This document shows positions 55,379 to 64,000 of a stretch of DNA of 64,000 nucleotides, piece by piece. Below the pieces are notes generated by a model. It searched no databases, was not told the DNA's origin, and saw only the letters and a list, made by a program, of their open reading frames with translations. The position numbers and the translations under genes are program-made. Where the stretch lies: assembly GCA_903831575.1 (NCBI GenBank), contig CAIKYB010000040.1:124001-188000 (forward strand), in the 5' to 3' direction. This DNA is from an uncultured Bacteroidota bacterium (GTDB taxonomy: Bacteria > Bacteroidota > Bacteroidia > Chitinophagales > Chitinophagaceae). Each line of letters begins with the position of its first letter. Positions within the stretch are counted from its first letter, which is position 1.

Positions 55379-55447
55379 ACAAGATTGTAATGCGGAGAAA
55401 CCGCTGCTCTTGTCAACCGAAGACGACTATTTAGGGCGTAACATGTG
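55379..55447 (+). promoter_or_regulatory. Copy C of the recurring leader element with upstream hairpin
   Basis: The core (55417-55447) begins CCGAAGACGAC and ends ATGTG, 28 nt before the GTG start of the cytochrome c peroxidase gene. It matches copy B at 21 of 31 positions. Just upstream, ACAAGA (55379-55384) can pair with TCTTGT (55408-55413) around an inner perfect stem GCGG-AGAAA-CCGC (55392-55404). The extra GTAACATGTGG segment is shared almost exactly with copy B. Confidence 0.55.
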
Positions 55448-55475
55448 GTAATAGTTCAACAATAAAAATACATAG

Positions 55476-56429
55476 GTGAAATATCTTAAAACAACTTTTT
55501 TATTACTTTTGGCCATCGGATTTATTGGGTTTTCAGTAATCGAAAAACCTGCAACAGTAATGACTAAAGCCGCTTTAGGGAAATTACTTTTTAATGAGAA
55601 GATTTTGTCAAAAGATTCATCAATAAGTTGTAGCTCCTGCCATCATCCTGATTTAGCATTTGCCGACACATTGCCTTATAGCGTAGGAATTAATGGAAAA
55701 TTAACCAAGAGAAATACGCCTTCTGTGCTTAATATGAAAAACAGACCCTACTATTTTTTCGACGGCAGGGCATCTTCATTACAAGAACAAGCCTTAATGC
55801 CTATCCGAAATCCTGACGAAATGGGATTACCCATTCAGGAAGCAGTACAAAGATTAAATAACTCTTCCTTCTACAATAAGCAATTTCAGCTTGTGTTTAA
55901 AAGCAATGCAAACGAAAAAAATCTTGCTGACGCTTTTGCCGCTTATGAAAATACGCTTGAAACTACAGACAGCAAATTTGACGACTGGAGTAATAATATT
56001 AAAAAATTATCGCCAGCTGAAGAGAGAGGTCGCCAGGTTTTTTTGAGCGATAAGGCAAAGTGCTTTGATTGTCATTTTCAAGTAGATTTTACTGATGATG
56101 GGTTTAAAAATATTGGATTGTTTAATGGAAAAGAATGGAATGATAGTGGCCGATATTTAATCACCAATAATATTCAGGATATTGGAAAATTCAAAACTCC
56201 CGGATTAAGAAATATTGCTGTTACCGCTCCTTATATGCATAATGGGATGTTTAAAACTTTGGAAGAATTGGTTGAGTATTATAATAACACCAAAAAAATA
56301 GTTCCCAATAGTGTCAATATCGATCATGCATTGAAAGAACCGCTTGGACTTTCCAAACAAGAACAAAAAGATATTGTGGCCTTTTTGAAAACACTTACAG
56401 ATAAGCGATATGTCAAAAAAAATAGCTGA
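55476..56429 (+). CDS. Di-haem cytochrome c peroxidase
   Basis: 317 residues with GTG start at 55476. A signal peptide (about 1-22) precedes two haem c sites: CSSCH (52-56, high-potential side by family rule reversed order possible) and CFDCH (194-198). The segment NTPSVLNMKNRPYYFFDGR and the C-terminal TAPYMHNGMFKTLEELVEYY are characteristic of the CcpA/MauG family. It reduces H2O2 in the periplasm using electrons from small c-type cytochromes, or acts in a related oxidation. Copy C of the recurring leader element lies directly upstream. Confidence 0.93.
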   Translation: MKYLKTTFLLLLAIGFIGFSVIEKPATVMTKAALGKLLFNEKILSKDSSISCSSCHHPDLAFADTLPYSVGINGKLTKRNTPSVLNMKNRPYYFFDGRASSLQEQALMPIRNPDEMGLPIQEAVQRLNNSSFYNKQFQLVFKSNANEKNLADAFAAYENTLETTDSKFDDWSNNIKKLSPAEERGRQVFLSDKAKCFDCHFQVDFTDDGFKNIGLFNGKEWNDSGRYLITNNIQDIGKFKTPGLRNIAVTAPYMHNGMFKTLEELVEYYNNTKKIVPNSVNIDHALKEPLGLSKQEQKDIVAFLKTLTDKRYVKKNS

Positions 56430-56482
56430 TAGCTATTAGTCGTATATATGTCTAATTTTATTTTTATCAAATCCCAATCCCC

Positions 56483-56490
56483 TATTTTTG
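56483..56490 (+). promoter_or_regulatory. TATTTTTG, candidate promoter for the response regulator
   Basis: Exact TAnnTTTG match 104 bp before the ATG at 56595. The region about 20 bp upstream is T-rich but lacks an exact TTTG. This would give an unusually long leader of about 100 nt. Confidence 0.35.
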
Positions 56491-56594
56491 TGCAGCTAAG
56501 AATTAAATTAAGAACCGCTTTAACAAAATATTAGAGTCAACAACGTCACTTTAAGTTTTCATTTGTATAATTTGGAGTAACTAAAATCAATTTT

Positions 56595-57293
56595 ATGGAA
56601 ACATCTAAGCCAAAAGTTTTACTCTGCGAAGACGATACGAATCTTGGCATGGTACTGAAAAATTATCTCGAATTAAATGATTACGAGGTAACACTTGAAA
56701 GAGATGGACGTCTTGGTCTTGCAGCCTTTCAAAGAGAAAAGTTTGATATCTGTCTGTTAGATGTAATGATGCCAAACATGGATGGGTTTACAGTAGCAGA
56801 AGCTATAAGGGATATTAATCCTGATGTGCCGCTTTTCTTTTTGAGCGCAAAAACCATGAAAGACGACATTATTCAAGGTTATAAACTCGGTGCAGATGAT
56901 TATATTACTAAGCCATTTGACAGCGAAGTTTTATTACACAAAATAAAAGCCATCATCAAACGCAATGAGGAAACCCATCGTGAAGAAGTAAATGCAGAAT
57001 ATGATCTTGGAAAATATCATTTTAATCCCCGTCTTCGCGAGCTCTCTGCCGACGGAAAAGTGGATGTACTTTCTCCTAAAGAGAATGAGTTACTAAAGAT
57101 GCTGGCAGATTATAAAAATGATTTATTACCAAGAGAAGTAGCCTTGAAAAAAATATGGGGAAGTGATACTTACTTCAACGGACGTAGCATGGATGTTTAT
57201 ATTGCCAAGCTTCGCAAATATTTAAAAGACGATTCGAAATTAGAAATAGTGAATATTCATGGGAATGGTTTCAGACTCGTGGAAACTGCATAA
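56595..57293 (+). CDS. OmpR-family response regulator, RprY-like
   Basis: 232 residues. Receiver domain with acid pocket CEDD (11-14), phospho-acceptor Asp56 in LLDVMMPNMDG and Lys106 in YITKPF. The C-terminal winged helix ends FNGRSMDVYIAKLRKYLKDD and NIHGNGFRLV. It resembles the RprY regulator of Bacteroides. No kinase gene is adjacent; the kinase at 33005-34336 is a candidate partner. It is convergent with ruvB, leaving a 7-bp gap. Confidence 0.92.
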   Translation: METSKPKVLLCEDDTNLGMVLKNYLELNDYEVTLERDGRLGLAAFQREKFDICLLDVMMPNMDGFTVAEAIRDINPDVPLFFLSAKTMKDDIIQGYKLGADDYITKPFDSEVLLHKIKAIIKRNEETHREEVNAEYDLGKYHFNPRLRELSADGKVDVLSPKENELLKMLADYKNDLLPREVALKKIWGSDTYFNGRSMDVYIAKLRKYLKDDSKLEIVNIHGNGFRLVETA

Positions 57294-57300
57294 ATCCTTT

Positions 57301-58338
57301 TTAACTTCCAAATAAACCATGTTGAGTGCCGCCTTTGTGCGGCACTTTTCCTAGGTGCTTATATGCTTTTTCGGTAGCTTCCCTTCCTCTTGGCGTTCTC
57401 ATGATAAAACCTTCCTGAATTAAAAAGGGCTCGTATACTTCTTCTAAAGTACCCGTTTCTTCTCCAACTGCAGTTGCGATAGTTGTAATACCCACAGGTC
57501 CGCCTTTGAATTTATCAATTATGGTACTTAAAATTCGGTTATCCATTTCATCCAATCCATGCTGGTCTACATTCAACGCCTTTAATGCATGCTCGGTAAT
57601 ACCCATGTCAATCACCCCATTTCCTATGACTTGTGCAAAATCACGTACTCTTCTAAGTAAACCATTAGCAATTCTTGGTGTGCCCCTGCTTCTTCTTGCA
57701 ATTTCCGCTGCGGCATCGCTGGTGATTTTTGTTTGTAAAATATTGGCGCTGCGCAATAGAATATTCTTCAAAGTTTCAGCATCATAATACTCTAATCTGG
57801 CTTTGATACCAAACCTCGATAACAAAGGCGCAGTGAGCAATCCGCTTCTTGTAGTGGCACCAATCAAAGTGAAAGGATTTAAAGTCAATTGCACACTTCT
57901 TGCGTTAGGACCGCTATCAATCATGATGTCAATTCTAAAGTCTTCCATCGCAGCATATAAATACTCTTCTACAACAGTACTCAATCGATGAATTTCATCT
58001 ATGAACAGCACATCATTTGGCTCTAAATTCGTAAGTAATCCTGCTAAATCACCTGGCTTTTCAATAACAGGGCCAGAAGTCTCTTTAATACTAACTCCCA
58101 TTTCATTGGCAACGATTCTAGAAAGAGTTGTTTTACCCAAACCAGGAGGACCATGAAATAAGATATGATCCAATGCCTCTCCTCTTAATTTGGAAGCCTT
58201 AATAAAAATTGAAATATTGTCAATGATTTGTCCTTGACCGCTGAATTCTTTGATATATCCAGGTCTGATGTTATTCTCAAATTCTTTATCAGGAGAATGT
58301 AAAAAGTCTTTATTTGTATTTAAATTGGGAGTGGACAT
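57301..58338 (-). CDS. ruvB: Holliday junction branch migration helicase RuvB
   Basis: 345 residues. Walker A GPPGLGKT (63-70), Walker [10 protein letters not shown], sensor 1 [19 protein letters not shown] and the C-terminal winged helix domain ([19 protein letters not shown]). With RuvA and RuvC it drives branch migration of Holliday junctions. ruvA and ruvC are not in the window, which is common outside the proteobacteria. A 17-bp tandem duplication lies 35 bp upstream of its start. Confidence 0.97.
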   Translation of the reverse strand: MSTPNLNTNKDFLHSPDKEFENNIRPGYIKEFSGQGQIIDNISIFIKASKLRGEALDHILFHGPPGLGKTTLSRIVANEMGVSIKETSGPVIEKPGDLAGLLTNLEPNDVLFIDEIHRLSTVVEEYLYAAMEDFRIDIMIDSGPNARSVQLTLNPFTLIGATTRSGLLTAPLLSRFGIKARLEYYDAETLKNILLRSANILQTKITSDAAAEIARRSRGTPRIANGLLRRVRDFAQVIGNGVIDMGITEHALKALNVDQHGLDEMDNRILSTIIDKFKGGPVGITTIATAVGEETGTLEEVYEPFLIQEGFIMRTPRGREATEKAYKHLGKVPHKGGTQHGLFGS

Positions 58339-58373
58339 GTATGCAATTACTATGTTGTAAAGCTAGGATATAA

Positions 58374-58407
58374 AAATTTAAAGGTTTAAGAAATTTAAAG
58401 GTTTAAG
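58374..58407. repeat. 17-bp perfect tandem duplication
   Basis: AAATTTAAAGGTTTAAG occurs twice in a row (58374-58390 and 58391-58407), between ruvB and the GGGP synthase gene. It lies at the 3' end of the latter. No function is apparent; it may be a simple replication-slippage product. Confidence 0.75.
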
Positions 58408-58416
58408 AAACTCGTG

Positions 58417-59193
58417 CTATAAAATTACAGAAGCAATATTTCCATGAACTGCAGATGATATTTCCTTAATTAAATTTTCGTCTTTTTCTATTGCATTTCC
58501 AACAACGATCAAATCCGCTCCTGCTTTGCAGTTTAAATAAGCCTTTTCTGGATTAATGATGCCACCACCAACAATCAACGGAACCTCAATACAAGAAGCT
58601 ACTTTTTGAATCATGGATTCTGAAACAGGTTTTTTGGCGCCACTCCCTGCATCCATATAAATTAATTTCATACCAAGCATTTCACCCGCCATTGCTGTAC
58701 ACATAGCGATTTCATTTTTATCTGCAGGCAACGGATTAGCATTGCTAATATAAGAAACGGTAGTGGGTGCGCCGCCATCAATAACCATATATCCTGTAGA
58801 AAGTATTTCCAAGCCACTTTGCTTTACAGCAGGTGCAGAAACAACATGCTGACCAATTAATAATTCGGGATTACGCCCACTTATCAGGGAAAGATATAAA
58901 AGGGCATCAGCATGTTTGCTAATTTGAGAAGGACTTCCTGGGAAAAGTATTACGGGGATATTACAGTTCTCTTTTATGGCTAATACACATTGATCCAGAT
59001 AATCAGAAACAACTAAACTGCCTCCAACAAAAAAGTAATCAACCTTGGCATCTATAGCAAGACGGATAAGTTTTTCCATGCGCTTTTCATTGACTTTATC
59101 AGGATCAACTAAAACAGCAAAAGATTTTTTTTGCTGCTGTTTCCTTTCCATCAATGAATTATAAATGCTGTTCTTCATGCCTAACTTATACAT
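58417..59193 (-). CDS. Geranylgeranylglyceryl phosphate synthase-like protein (PcrB family, group II)
   Basis: 258 residues from ATG 59193; Met6 (MKNSIYNSLMERKQQQKKSF) fits the family start better. The TIM-barrel shows FAVLVDPDKVN near the N-terminus, FVGGSLV, VILFPGSPSQI and two phosphate-binding glycine segments (YMDAGSGAKKPV and LIVGGGI). The family joins a polyprenyl diphosphate to sn-glycerol-1-phosphate, the first step of archaeal-type ether lipids; group II members occur across Bacteroidota, where their products are not well established. Copy B of the recurring leader element lies upstream. Confidence 0.88.
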   Translation of the reverse strand: MYKLGMKNSIYNSLMERKQQQKKSFAVLVDPDKVNEKRMEKLIRLAIDAKVDYFFVGGSLVVSDYLDQCVLAIKENCNIPVILFPGSPSQISKHADALLYLSLISGRNPELLIGQHVVSAPAVKQSGLEILSTGYMVIDGGAPTTVSYISNANPLPADKNEIAMCTAMAGEMLGMKLIYMDAGSGAKKPVSESMIQKVASCIEVPLIVGGGIINPEKAYLNCKAGADLIVVGNAIEKDENLIKEISSAVHGNIASVIL

Positions 59194-59226
59194 TTCATAT
59201 GTTGATAATTATTGTTTTTCTTTTAC

Positions 59227-59270
59227 CACATGTTATAGCCTTTATGATCATTCTCGGTTAGTAACAAACG
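59227..59270 (-). promoter_or_regulatory. Copy B of the recurring 31-nt leader element
   Basis: On the minus strand the core (59257 to 59227) reads CCGAGAATGATCATAAAGG, then CTATAACATGTG. It lies 33 nt before the ATG at 59193 or 48 nt before Met6. Directly upstream, GTTTG and CTAAC can form an imperfect stem at the position of the perfect stem in copy A. The segment continues GTAAAAG, closely matching copy C (GTAATAG). Confidence 0.6.
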
Positions 59271-59368
59271 ATATTGCTATTTGATGCAAAAATGTACAAT
59301 TTTTCGTTCATACCGAAATATTGTCCTTAGTAAAATGGGTATATTATCAAACTCGGTCTATTTATTGG

Positions 59369-59376
59369 TATTTTTG
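59369..59376 (+). promoter_or_regulatory. TATTTTTG directly before arfB, possible leaderless promoter
   Basis: Exact TAnnTTTG match ending 5 nt before the ATG at 59382. No clear TTTG lies 19-21 bp upstream. Same octamer and spacing as for metG. Confidence 0.45.
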
Positions 59377-59381
59377 AGCTA

Positions 59382-59780
59382 ATGATTGATGTAATAAAGG
59401 AAATAACATTCAAAACGGCTAGAAGCGGAGGAAAAGGAGGGCAGCATGTAAACAAGGTTGAAACCATGGTTGAAGGATATTGGAAAGTAGAAAGCTCCAA
59501 ACTGTTTTCAGAGGAAGAAAAAAAATTGATAACCGATAAATTGGCTCGTAAAATAAATGCAGCTGGTTGTCTGCTCGTAAAAAGTCAATTGGAAAGAACA
59601 CAATTTGCCAATAAAGAAGACGTTGTCAGGAAAATTAACGCCCTTATCCAAAAAGCATTAATTGTTCCGAAAAAAAGAAAACCAACAAAGCCAACAAAAG
59701 CATCAAAACAAAAAAGATTATCATCAAAAAAAATAGCATCAGAAAAAAAAGAAGTCAGAAAAAAAATAAAACCAAATTAA
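59382..59780 (+). CDS. arfB: Ribosome rescue peptidyl-tRNA hydrolase ArfB
   Basis: 132 residues. A class I release-factor catalytic domain carries GGQ (19-21) in SGGKGGQHVNK. It lacks codon-recognition domains and ends in a Lys/Arg-rich tail (about residues 98-132), which in ArfB enters the empty mRNA channel of stalled ribosomes. It frees peptides from non-stop complexes. The tail is richer in Lys and Ser than in E. coli ArfB. A TATTTTTG octamer directly upstream suggests a leaderless transcript. Confidence 0.93.
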   Translation: MIDVIKEITFKTARSGGKGGQHVNKVETMVEGYWKVESSKLFSEEEKKLITDKLARKINAAGCLLVKSQLERTQFANKEDVVRKINALIQKALIVPKKRKPTKPTKASKQKRLSSKKIASEKKEVRKKIKPN

Positions 59781-59843
59781 AGAAGCTGCTGTTTTCAATC
59801 AAACCATCATTTATTCTGTAAATTAGATTTAAACTTTACATCA

Positions 59844-61358
59844 TTGAGTGGAATAAAAAAATTAGTCGGACAAACATTATGGTATGGCGTACCAACAATT
59901 GCCTATCGTTTTCTTGGATATTTGATGAATATGGCCTTGCCCTTTTTTATTGAAATGCCAGAAGAAACTGCGGATCTAGTTCAGGTATATGCCATGATTC
60001 CATTTTTAAATGCAGTTTATGCTTATGGTTTAGAAACCTCTTATTTTAAATTTTCTCAAACACACGACAAGACAAAATTATACAGTACGCTTTCGATTTC
60101 TTTAATTATTTCAACCTTCTTTTTTAGCATCATTCTATGGCTTTGCAGAGGTTCGATTACATCCGTTGCGCATCTTAATGAACATCCGGAATATGTTTTA
60201 TGGATGATTGGCATTTTAGCCATTGATAATTTAAATACACTTCCCTTTGCAAAATTGCGTCAGGAGAATCGACCTAAAATGTATGCATTTGCCAGAGTAG
60301 CGGCTATTTTTACCAATATAGGTGTCGTTATTTTTTTCTTGGGAATAGTTCCTTCGATTCTTAAAAAAAATCCGGAAAGTTTCTTGTCGCACTTCTATTT
60401 TCCTCAATTGGGGATTGGATATTATCTCGTTGGTAATATCATTGAGAATATTGTTACGCTAATCATTTTACAAAAAGTAATACGACAGATAAAATTAAAA
60501 TTCAGTTTTAAATTGTGGAAGGAAGTCATGAAATACAGCGCACCATTGATCATCGTAGGATTGGGTGGCATGGTTAATGATGTGCTGAGCAGATTGATTT
60601 ATCGACATGTTGTTGATTTACCCATACAGCAAGCCAATCATGAAGCAGGCATTTTTGCCAATATTTTCAGACTGGCGTTGCTTACCACTATAATGATTCA
60701 GGCATTCAGAATGGCAGCTGAGCCGTTTTTTTTCAACCAAAGTAAAAATGAAAATGCACAACTTACTTATGCCAGAGTCATGAAATTTTTTGTAATTGTA
60801 TGCTGTTTTATGTTTCTATTCATCGGATTATTTCTTGATGTTTTCAAATGGATATTCCTGACTTTTTCAAATAAACACTGGGTAGAAGGATTTGGCGCCA
60901 TTCCAATATTAGCATTAGGAAATATTTTTTTAGGGATTTATTACAATTTGAGCATCTGGTATAAACTGACGAATAAAAATACTTATGGTGCAATGATTAC
61001 GATTGTTGGCGCGCTTATTACCATTGTGCTGAACATTTTATTGATTCCGAAATTACATTATTATGGCGCAGCTATTGCTACTTTTTCTTGCTACTTTTTT
61101 ATGATGGTGAGTAGTTATAAACTTGGTCAAAAGCATTACCCCGTACCCTATGCTGTAAAAAAACTTTCCGCCTATGTATTTCTTGCAGTGCTGCTTTATT
61201 TGTCACATCTAGGACTTACTCAGTTGGTAAAAGACAACTTATCCTTTTCCATTACTACAGGATTAATTTTACTGGCTATTTTTATAAGATTTATTGGAAA
61301 AGTTGAAGCGAAAGAATTTTCAAACCTTCCTGTTGTTGGAAGATTTTACAAGAAATAA
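59844..61358 (+). CDS. Polysaccharide flippase, MATE/Wzx-like
   Basis: 504 residues with TTG start at 59844. About fourteen membrane helices cover nearly the whole protein. The N-terminus GIKKLVGQTLWYGVPTIAYRFLGY resembles oligosaccharide flippase (Wzx/MurJ superfamily) proteins of Bacteroidota. It probably moves a lipid-linked glycan across the inner membrane, but no glycosyltransferase genes are nearby to tell which one. It is followed by copy 2 of the 60-nt hairpin repeat, which may end its mRNA. Confidence 0.85.
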   Translation: MSGIKKLVGQTLWYGVPTIAYRFLGYLMNMALPFFIEMPEETADLVQVYAMIPFLNAVYAYGLETSYFKFSQTHDKTKLYSTLSISLIISTFFFSIILWLCRGSITSVAHLNEHPEYVLWMIGILAIDNLNTLPFAKLRQENRPKMYAFARVAAIFTNIGVVIFFLGIVPSILKKNPESFLSHFYFPQLGIGYYLVGNIIENIVTLIILQKVIRQIKLKFSFKLWKEVMKYSAPLIIVGLGGMVNDVLSRLIYRHVVDLPIQQANHEAGIFANIFRLALLTTIMIQAFRMAAEPFFFNQSKNENAQLTYARVMKFFVIVCCFMFLFIGLFLDVFKWIFLTFSNKHWVEGFGAIPILALGNIFLGIYYNLSIWYKLTNKNTYGAMITIVGALITIVLNILLIPKLHYYGAAIATFSCYFFMMVSSYKLGQKHYPVPYAVKKLSAYVFLAVLLYLSHLGLTQLVKDNLSFSITTGLILLAIFIRFIGKVEAKEFSNLPVVGRFYKK

Positions 61359-61384
61359 ATAAAAAATCTCTGCTGCTCAGATAT

Positions 61385-61444
61385 AAAAAAGGGCCAAGAT
61401 AAAAATCTAGCCCCGTTTTTAAATCCAATATCCTATGAAAAACC
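61385..61444 (+). repeat. Copy 2 of the 60-nt hairpin repeat, downstream of the flippase
   Basis: Same organisation as copy 1: AAAAAAGGG, hairpin GGGC...AGAT-AAAA-ATCT...GCCC, then AATCCAATATCCTATG and AAAAACC. Relative to copy 1 the stem changes GGGAC/GTCCC to GGGC/GCCC, so pairing is kept. Followed by GTTTTT on the plus strand and by TTTTTTATA on the minus strand, so it can terminate both the flippase and the convergent mutase transcripts. Confidence 0.7.
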
Positions 61445-61569
61445 AATGCAATAATACATAGAATAGTAGGACATGCTATCATGCCGCATCTCCTATTTCA
61501 TAGATGTGATGAATCCCCTCTTTTTCGTGATTACTTTTATATTCAAAATTATGGAGCCATGAAATATAC

Positions 61570-64000
61570 TTACATATTTCTTCGGTACTGGCCTCCTACT
61601 TTATAAAGTGCATTGGTGATTTGACCTAAGCTGCAATATTTTACCGTTTCCATTAATTCTTCGAAAAGATTGCCATTATTGATGGCAACTTGTTGTAAAC
61701 GGGTGAGCATTTCTGCCGAATCCTTTGCATGTAAATTTTTAAAGGATTCTAGTGCGGCTATTTGCAATTCTTTTTCTGCTGTAGTAGATCTGATAACTTC
61801 TGTAGGCAAAATTGTTGGAGAGCCATTTTTACTTAAAAAAGTATTGACACCAACAATAGGATATTCGCCTGTATGTTTTAAAGTTTCGTAATACAAACTT
61901 TCTTCCTGAATTTTATTTCGCTGGTACATTCTTTCCATTGCTCCCAACACGCCTCCCCTTTCTGTAATGCGATTAAATTCTTTCATTACTGCATCTTCAA
62001 CCAAGGCTGTCATTTCTTCAATTAAAAAAGCACCCTGATTGGGGTTTTCATTTTTTGCTGTTCCTAACTCTCTATTGATAATAAGTTGTATGGCCATTGC
62101 ACGTCTTACACTTTCTTCTGTTGGTGTAGTTATCGCCTCATCATAAGCGTTAGTATGAAGCGAATTACAGTTATCATAGATGGCATACAGCGCCTGTAAT
62201 GTTGTGCGTATATCATTAAAATCTATTTCCTGTGCATGCAAACTTCGTCCGCTGGTTTGTATATGATATTTTAACTTCTGGCTTCTGCTGTTTCCTTTGT
62301 ATTTTATCTTAATGGCTTTTGCCCAGATGCGTCTTGCAACACGACCAATAACACTATATTCGGGATCCATTCCATTACTGAAAAAGAAAGAAAGGTTTGG
62401 AGCAAGGTCATCAATATTCATTCCCCTGCTTAAATAATATTCAACATAAGTAAAACCATTTGCCAGCGTAAATGCCAACTGCGTGATAGGATTGGCGCCT
62501 GCTTCAGCGATATGATAGCCACTGATACTTACACTGTAAAAATTCTCAACATTATTATTAATAAAATATTGTTGCACATCGCCCATTAATTTCAATGCAA
62601 ATTCTGTAGAAAATATACAGGTGTTTTGTGCCTGGTCTTCTTTTAAAATATCTGCTTGCACGGTACCTCTAACTGTTGAAAGTGCTTTTGCTTTTATTTG
62701 TTCGTAAACTGCTTTTGGAAGCACATCTTCGCCACTAAGTCCTAATAATCTTAAGCCAAGTCCATCGTTACCTGCTGGCAATGCACCATGAAGTTCACCT
62801 TCTTTTGGTTCAACATTTTTCCCATCAGTACCAATATATTTAGGAAGCAATTGAATATTAAATTTAGCCGCTATAATTTTATTTACTTCCTCTTTTAAAT
62901 TATTCTCGAGAATGTATTTTTCACATTGCTGGTCAATTGCCGCATTCATAAAAAAAGCCAGGATAATTGGTGCAGGACCATTGATTGTCATGCTAACGGA
63001 TGTTTTTGGATCACACAAATCGAAGCCGCTGTATAATTTTTTGGCATCATCAACCGTTGCAATACTCACACCACTATTTCCAACCTTGCCATAAATATCT
63101 GGTCTTGGTGCAGGATCTTCTCCATATAAGGTAACGCTATCAAACGCAGTGCTGAGGCGCTTTGCAGGCTGACCAACACTCACATAGTGAAATCTTCTGT
63201 TTGTTCTTTCGGGACCGCCTTCACCAGCAAACATCCTGGTTGGATCTTCTCCATCTCTCTTTAAAGGAAACACGCCTGCAGTAAATGGAAATTCTCCGGG
63301 AACATTTTCCTGCAATTGCCATTGTAAAATATCTCCCCAATCTTTATAAGTCGGTAAATACACTTTTGAAATAACCGTTCCCGACAAACTTTTATAAGTA
63401 AGCGGTTGTTTTATTACTTTATCCCTTACCTGAAATTCATACACATCTTTACTATAACGCTCACGAACAGCCGCCCAATGCTGAATTAATTTTTTATTGC
63501 TGGGATCCAGTTTTGATTCAATGGTTTCAACTGCTTTTTGTATTTCATCCCTTATATCAGCAGACGCATTTGAAAGCGTTTTTTTTGTTCCCTCTAATTG
63601 ATACAATTTTGTTGCCAACTGACTTTGAGCCAACGCATGATTATCATATTCTTTTATCGTATCTACTATTTCTGATAAATACCTTACCCTGCTTGGTGGA
63701 ATGATAGTAGACTGCGTTGTTGATTCAACGGAGCTTTTGTTGCTAACATGCTCCTCATTAAATGAAACAGCCGTTTTTTCAAAAACCTTCGCCATTAAAA
63801 TTTCAAAAAGTTCGTTTACTCCAGCGTCATTAAATTGAGCAGCAATTGTTCCAACGATTGGCAACTCTTCATCTTTGGCAGTCCACAAACTATGGTTGCG
63901 TTTATATTGTTTTCTTATATCATGAAGCGCATCCAAAGCACCCGCCTTGTCAAATTTATTTAAACAGATTACATCTGCATAATCAAGCATGTTTATTTTT
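61570..64000 (-). CDS. icmF: IcmF-type fused isobutyryl-CoA mutase, N-terminus beyond window
   Basis: The frame runs to the right edge without a stop, so the visible 806+ residues are the C-terminal part of a larger protein. The first visible portion is the end of a MeaB/ArgK-like G domain with the G4 motif NKFD. After a linker with a helical region comes a methylmalonyl-CoA mutase-like TIM-barrel domain ([27 protein letters not shown]-like, [17 protein letters not shown]). IcmF proteins join the B12-binding domain, the G-protein chaperone and the mutase domain in one chain and rearrange isobutyryl-CoA and n-butyryl-CoA. The B12-binding domain would lie outside the window. Confidence 0.88.
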   Translation of the reverse strand, partial: KINMLDYADVICLNKFDKAGALDALHDIRKQYKRNHSLWTAKDEELPIVGTIAAQFNDAGVNELFEILMAKVFEKTAVSFNEEHVSNKSSVESTTQSTIIPPSRVRYLSEIVDTIKEYDNHALAQSQLATKLYQLEGTKKTLSNASADIRDEIQKAVETIESKLDPSNKKLIQHWAAVRERYSKDVYEFQVRDKVIKQPLTYKSLSGTVISKVYLPTYKDWGDILQWQLQENVPGEFPFTAGVFPLKRDGEDPTRMFAGEGGPERTNRRFHYVSVGQPAKRLSTAFDSVTLYGEDPAPRPDIYGKVGNSGVSIATVDDAKKLYSGFDLCDPKTSVSMTINGPAPIILAFFMNAAIDQQCEKYILENNLKEEVNKIIAAKFNIQLLPKYIGTDGKNVEPKEGELHGALPAGNDGLGLRLLGLSGEDVLPKAVYEQIKAKALSTVRGTVQADILKEDQAQNTCIFSTEFALKLMGDVQQYFINNNVENFYSVSISGYHIAEAGANPITQLAFTLANGFTYVEYYLSRGMNIDDLAPNLSFFFSNGMDPEYSVIGRVARRIWAKAIKIKYKGNSRSQKLKYHIQTSGRSLHAQEIDFNDIRTTLQALYAIYDNCNSLHTNAYDEAITTPTEESVRRAMAIQLIINRELGTAKNENPNQGAFLIEEMTALVEDAVMKEFNRITERGGVLGAMERMYQRNKIQEESLYYETLKHTGEYPIVGVNTFLSKNGSPTILPTEVIRSTTAEKELQIAALESFKNLHAKDSAEMLTRLQQVAINNGNLFEELMETVKYCSLGQITNALYKVGGQYRRNM

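Larger units (their letters stand above)
54751..55475. other. 725-bp non-coding and decayed stretch between recQ and cytochrome c peroxidase
   Basis: Contains, left to right: copy 1 of a 60-nt hairpin repeat (54785-54845); a run of 12 cytosines (54920-54931); the remains of a gene on the minus strand (54938-55230); an AT-rich spacer with a possible 19-codon frame starting ATGGGAAATATTTCG at 55332; and copy C of the recurring leader element with its hairpin (55379-55447). I find no intact gene here. Confidence 0.6.

Noticed and set aside
55331-55390. Nineteen-codon frame MGNISEIDNQTRIVNFTRL before the peroxidase gene
   Set aside because: Too short, no similar frame upstream of the other two copies of the leader element, and no start context that supports translation.
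1-64000. tRNA, rRNA, CRISPR arrays, transposases, phage or toxin-antitoxin genes
   Set aside because: I looked through the gaps and the proteins and saw none; intergenic gaps are mostly under 150 bp.

Overview
The window looks like a chromosomal segment from a Bacteroidota bacterium, most likely near Chitinophagaceae. Supporting features are low GC, an LpxC-FabZ fusion, a group II type geranylgeranylglyceryl phosphate synthase, a PorX-type response regulator with a PglZ domain, a DUF5686 outer-membrane protein, a PASTA-tailed division transpeptidase, several TAnnTTTG promoter elements, and little sign of Shine-Dalgarno sites. I saw no rRNA, tRNA, CRISPR array, transposase or prophage. The assignment is by family recognition only; no database search was possible.

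Left part (1-15.6 kb): a truncated DsbD reductase and a separate secreted DsbD-alpha-like protein; two poorly characterised envelope proteins; a TIGR01777 epimerase-like protein; a DPP-IV-like S9 peptidase next to an ABC-2 ATPase and permease; methionyl-tRNA synthetase followed by an S66 LD-carboxypeptidase; and a Kup-rhodanese-hydrolase group.

Central part (15.8-32.8 kb): a complete division and cell-wall (dcw) cluster on the minus strand, in transcription order mraZ, rsmH, ftsL, ftsI, murE, mraY, murD, ftsW, murG, murC, ftsQ, ftsA, ftsZ. murF, murB and ddl are absent. A strong hairpin closes it. The 229-bp gap upstream of mraZ holds a 10-bp-phased CAC array that fits MraZ autoregulation and three perfect DnaA boxes.

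Right part (33-64 kb): a histidine kinase, YqgE, an acyltransferase, an acyl-CoA dehydrogenase, a helix-hairpin-helix protein, a PhnP-like metallohydrolase and PorX. Next comes a lipid A block on the plus strand (HD phosphohydrolase, lpxD, a DUF5686 protein, lpxC/fabZ, lpxA, an ABC ATPase), then alanine dehydrogenase, tsaE, a CPC-type metal ATPase and RecQ. After a 725-bp non-coding and decayed stretch come a di-haem cytochrome c peroxidase, an OmpR-type regulator, ruvB, the GGGP synthase, arfB, a polysaccharide flippase and the C-terminal part of an IcmF-type acyl-CoA mutase that runs off the right edge.

The most interesting signals are non-coding. (1) A 31-nt core with an adjacent hairpin recurs upstream of three unrelated genes (dsbD, GGGP synthase, cytochrome c peroxidase). 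(2) A 60-nt repeat with a compensated hairpin stem occurs twice, downstream of recQ and of the flippase. (3) DnaA boxes and phased CAC repeats sit upstream of mraZ. (4) Nested palindromes occur between murD and mraY. (5) TATTTTTG lies 4-5 nt before the ATG of three genes, which suggests leaderless mRNAs.
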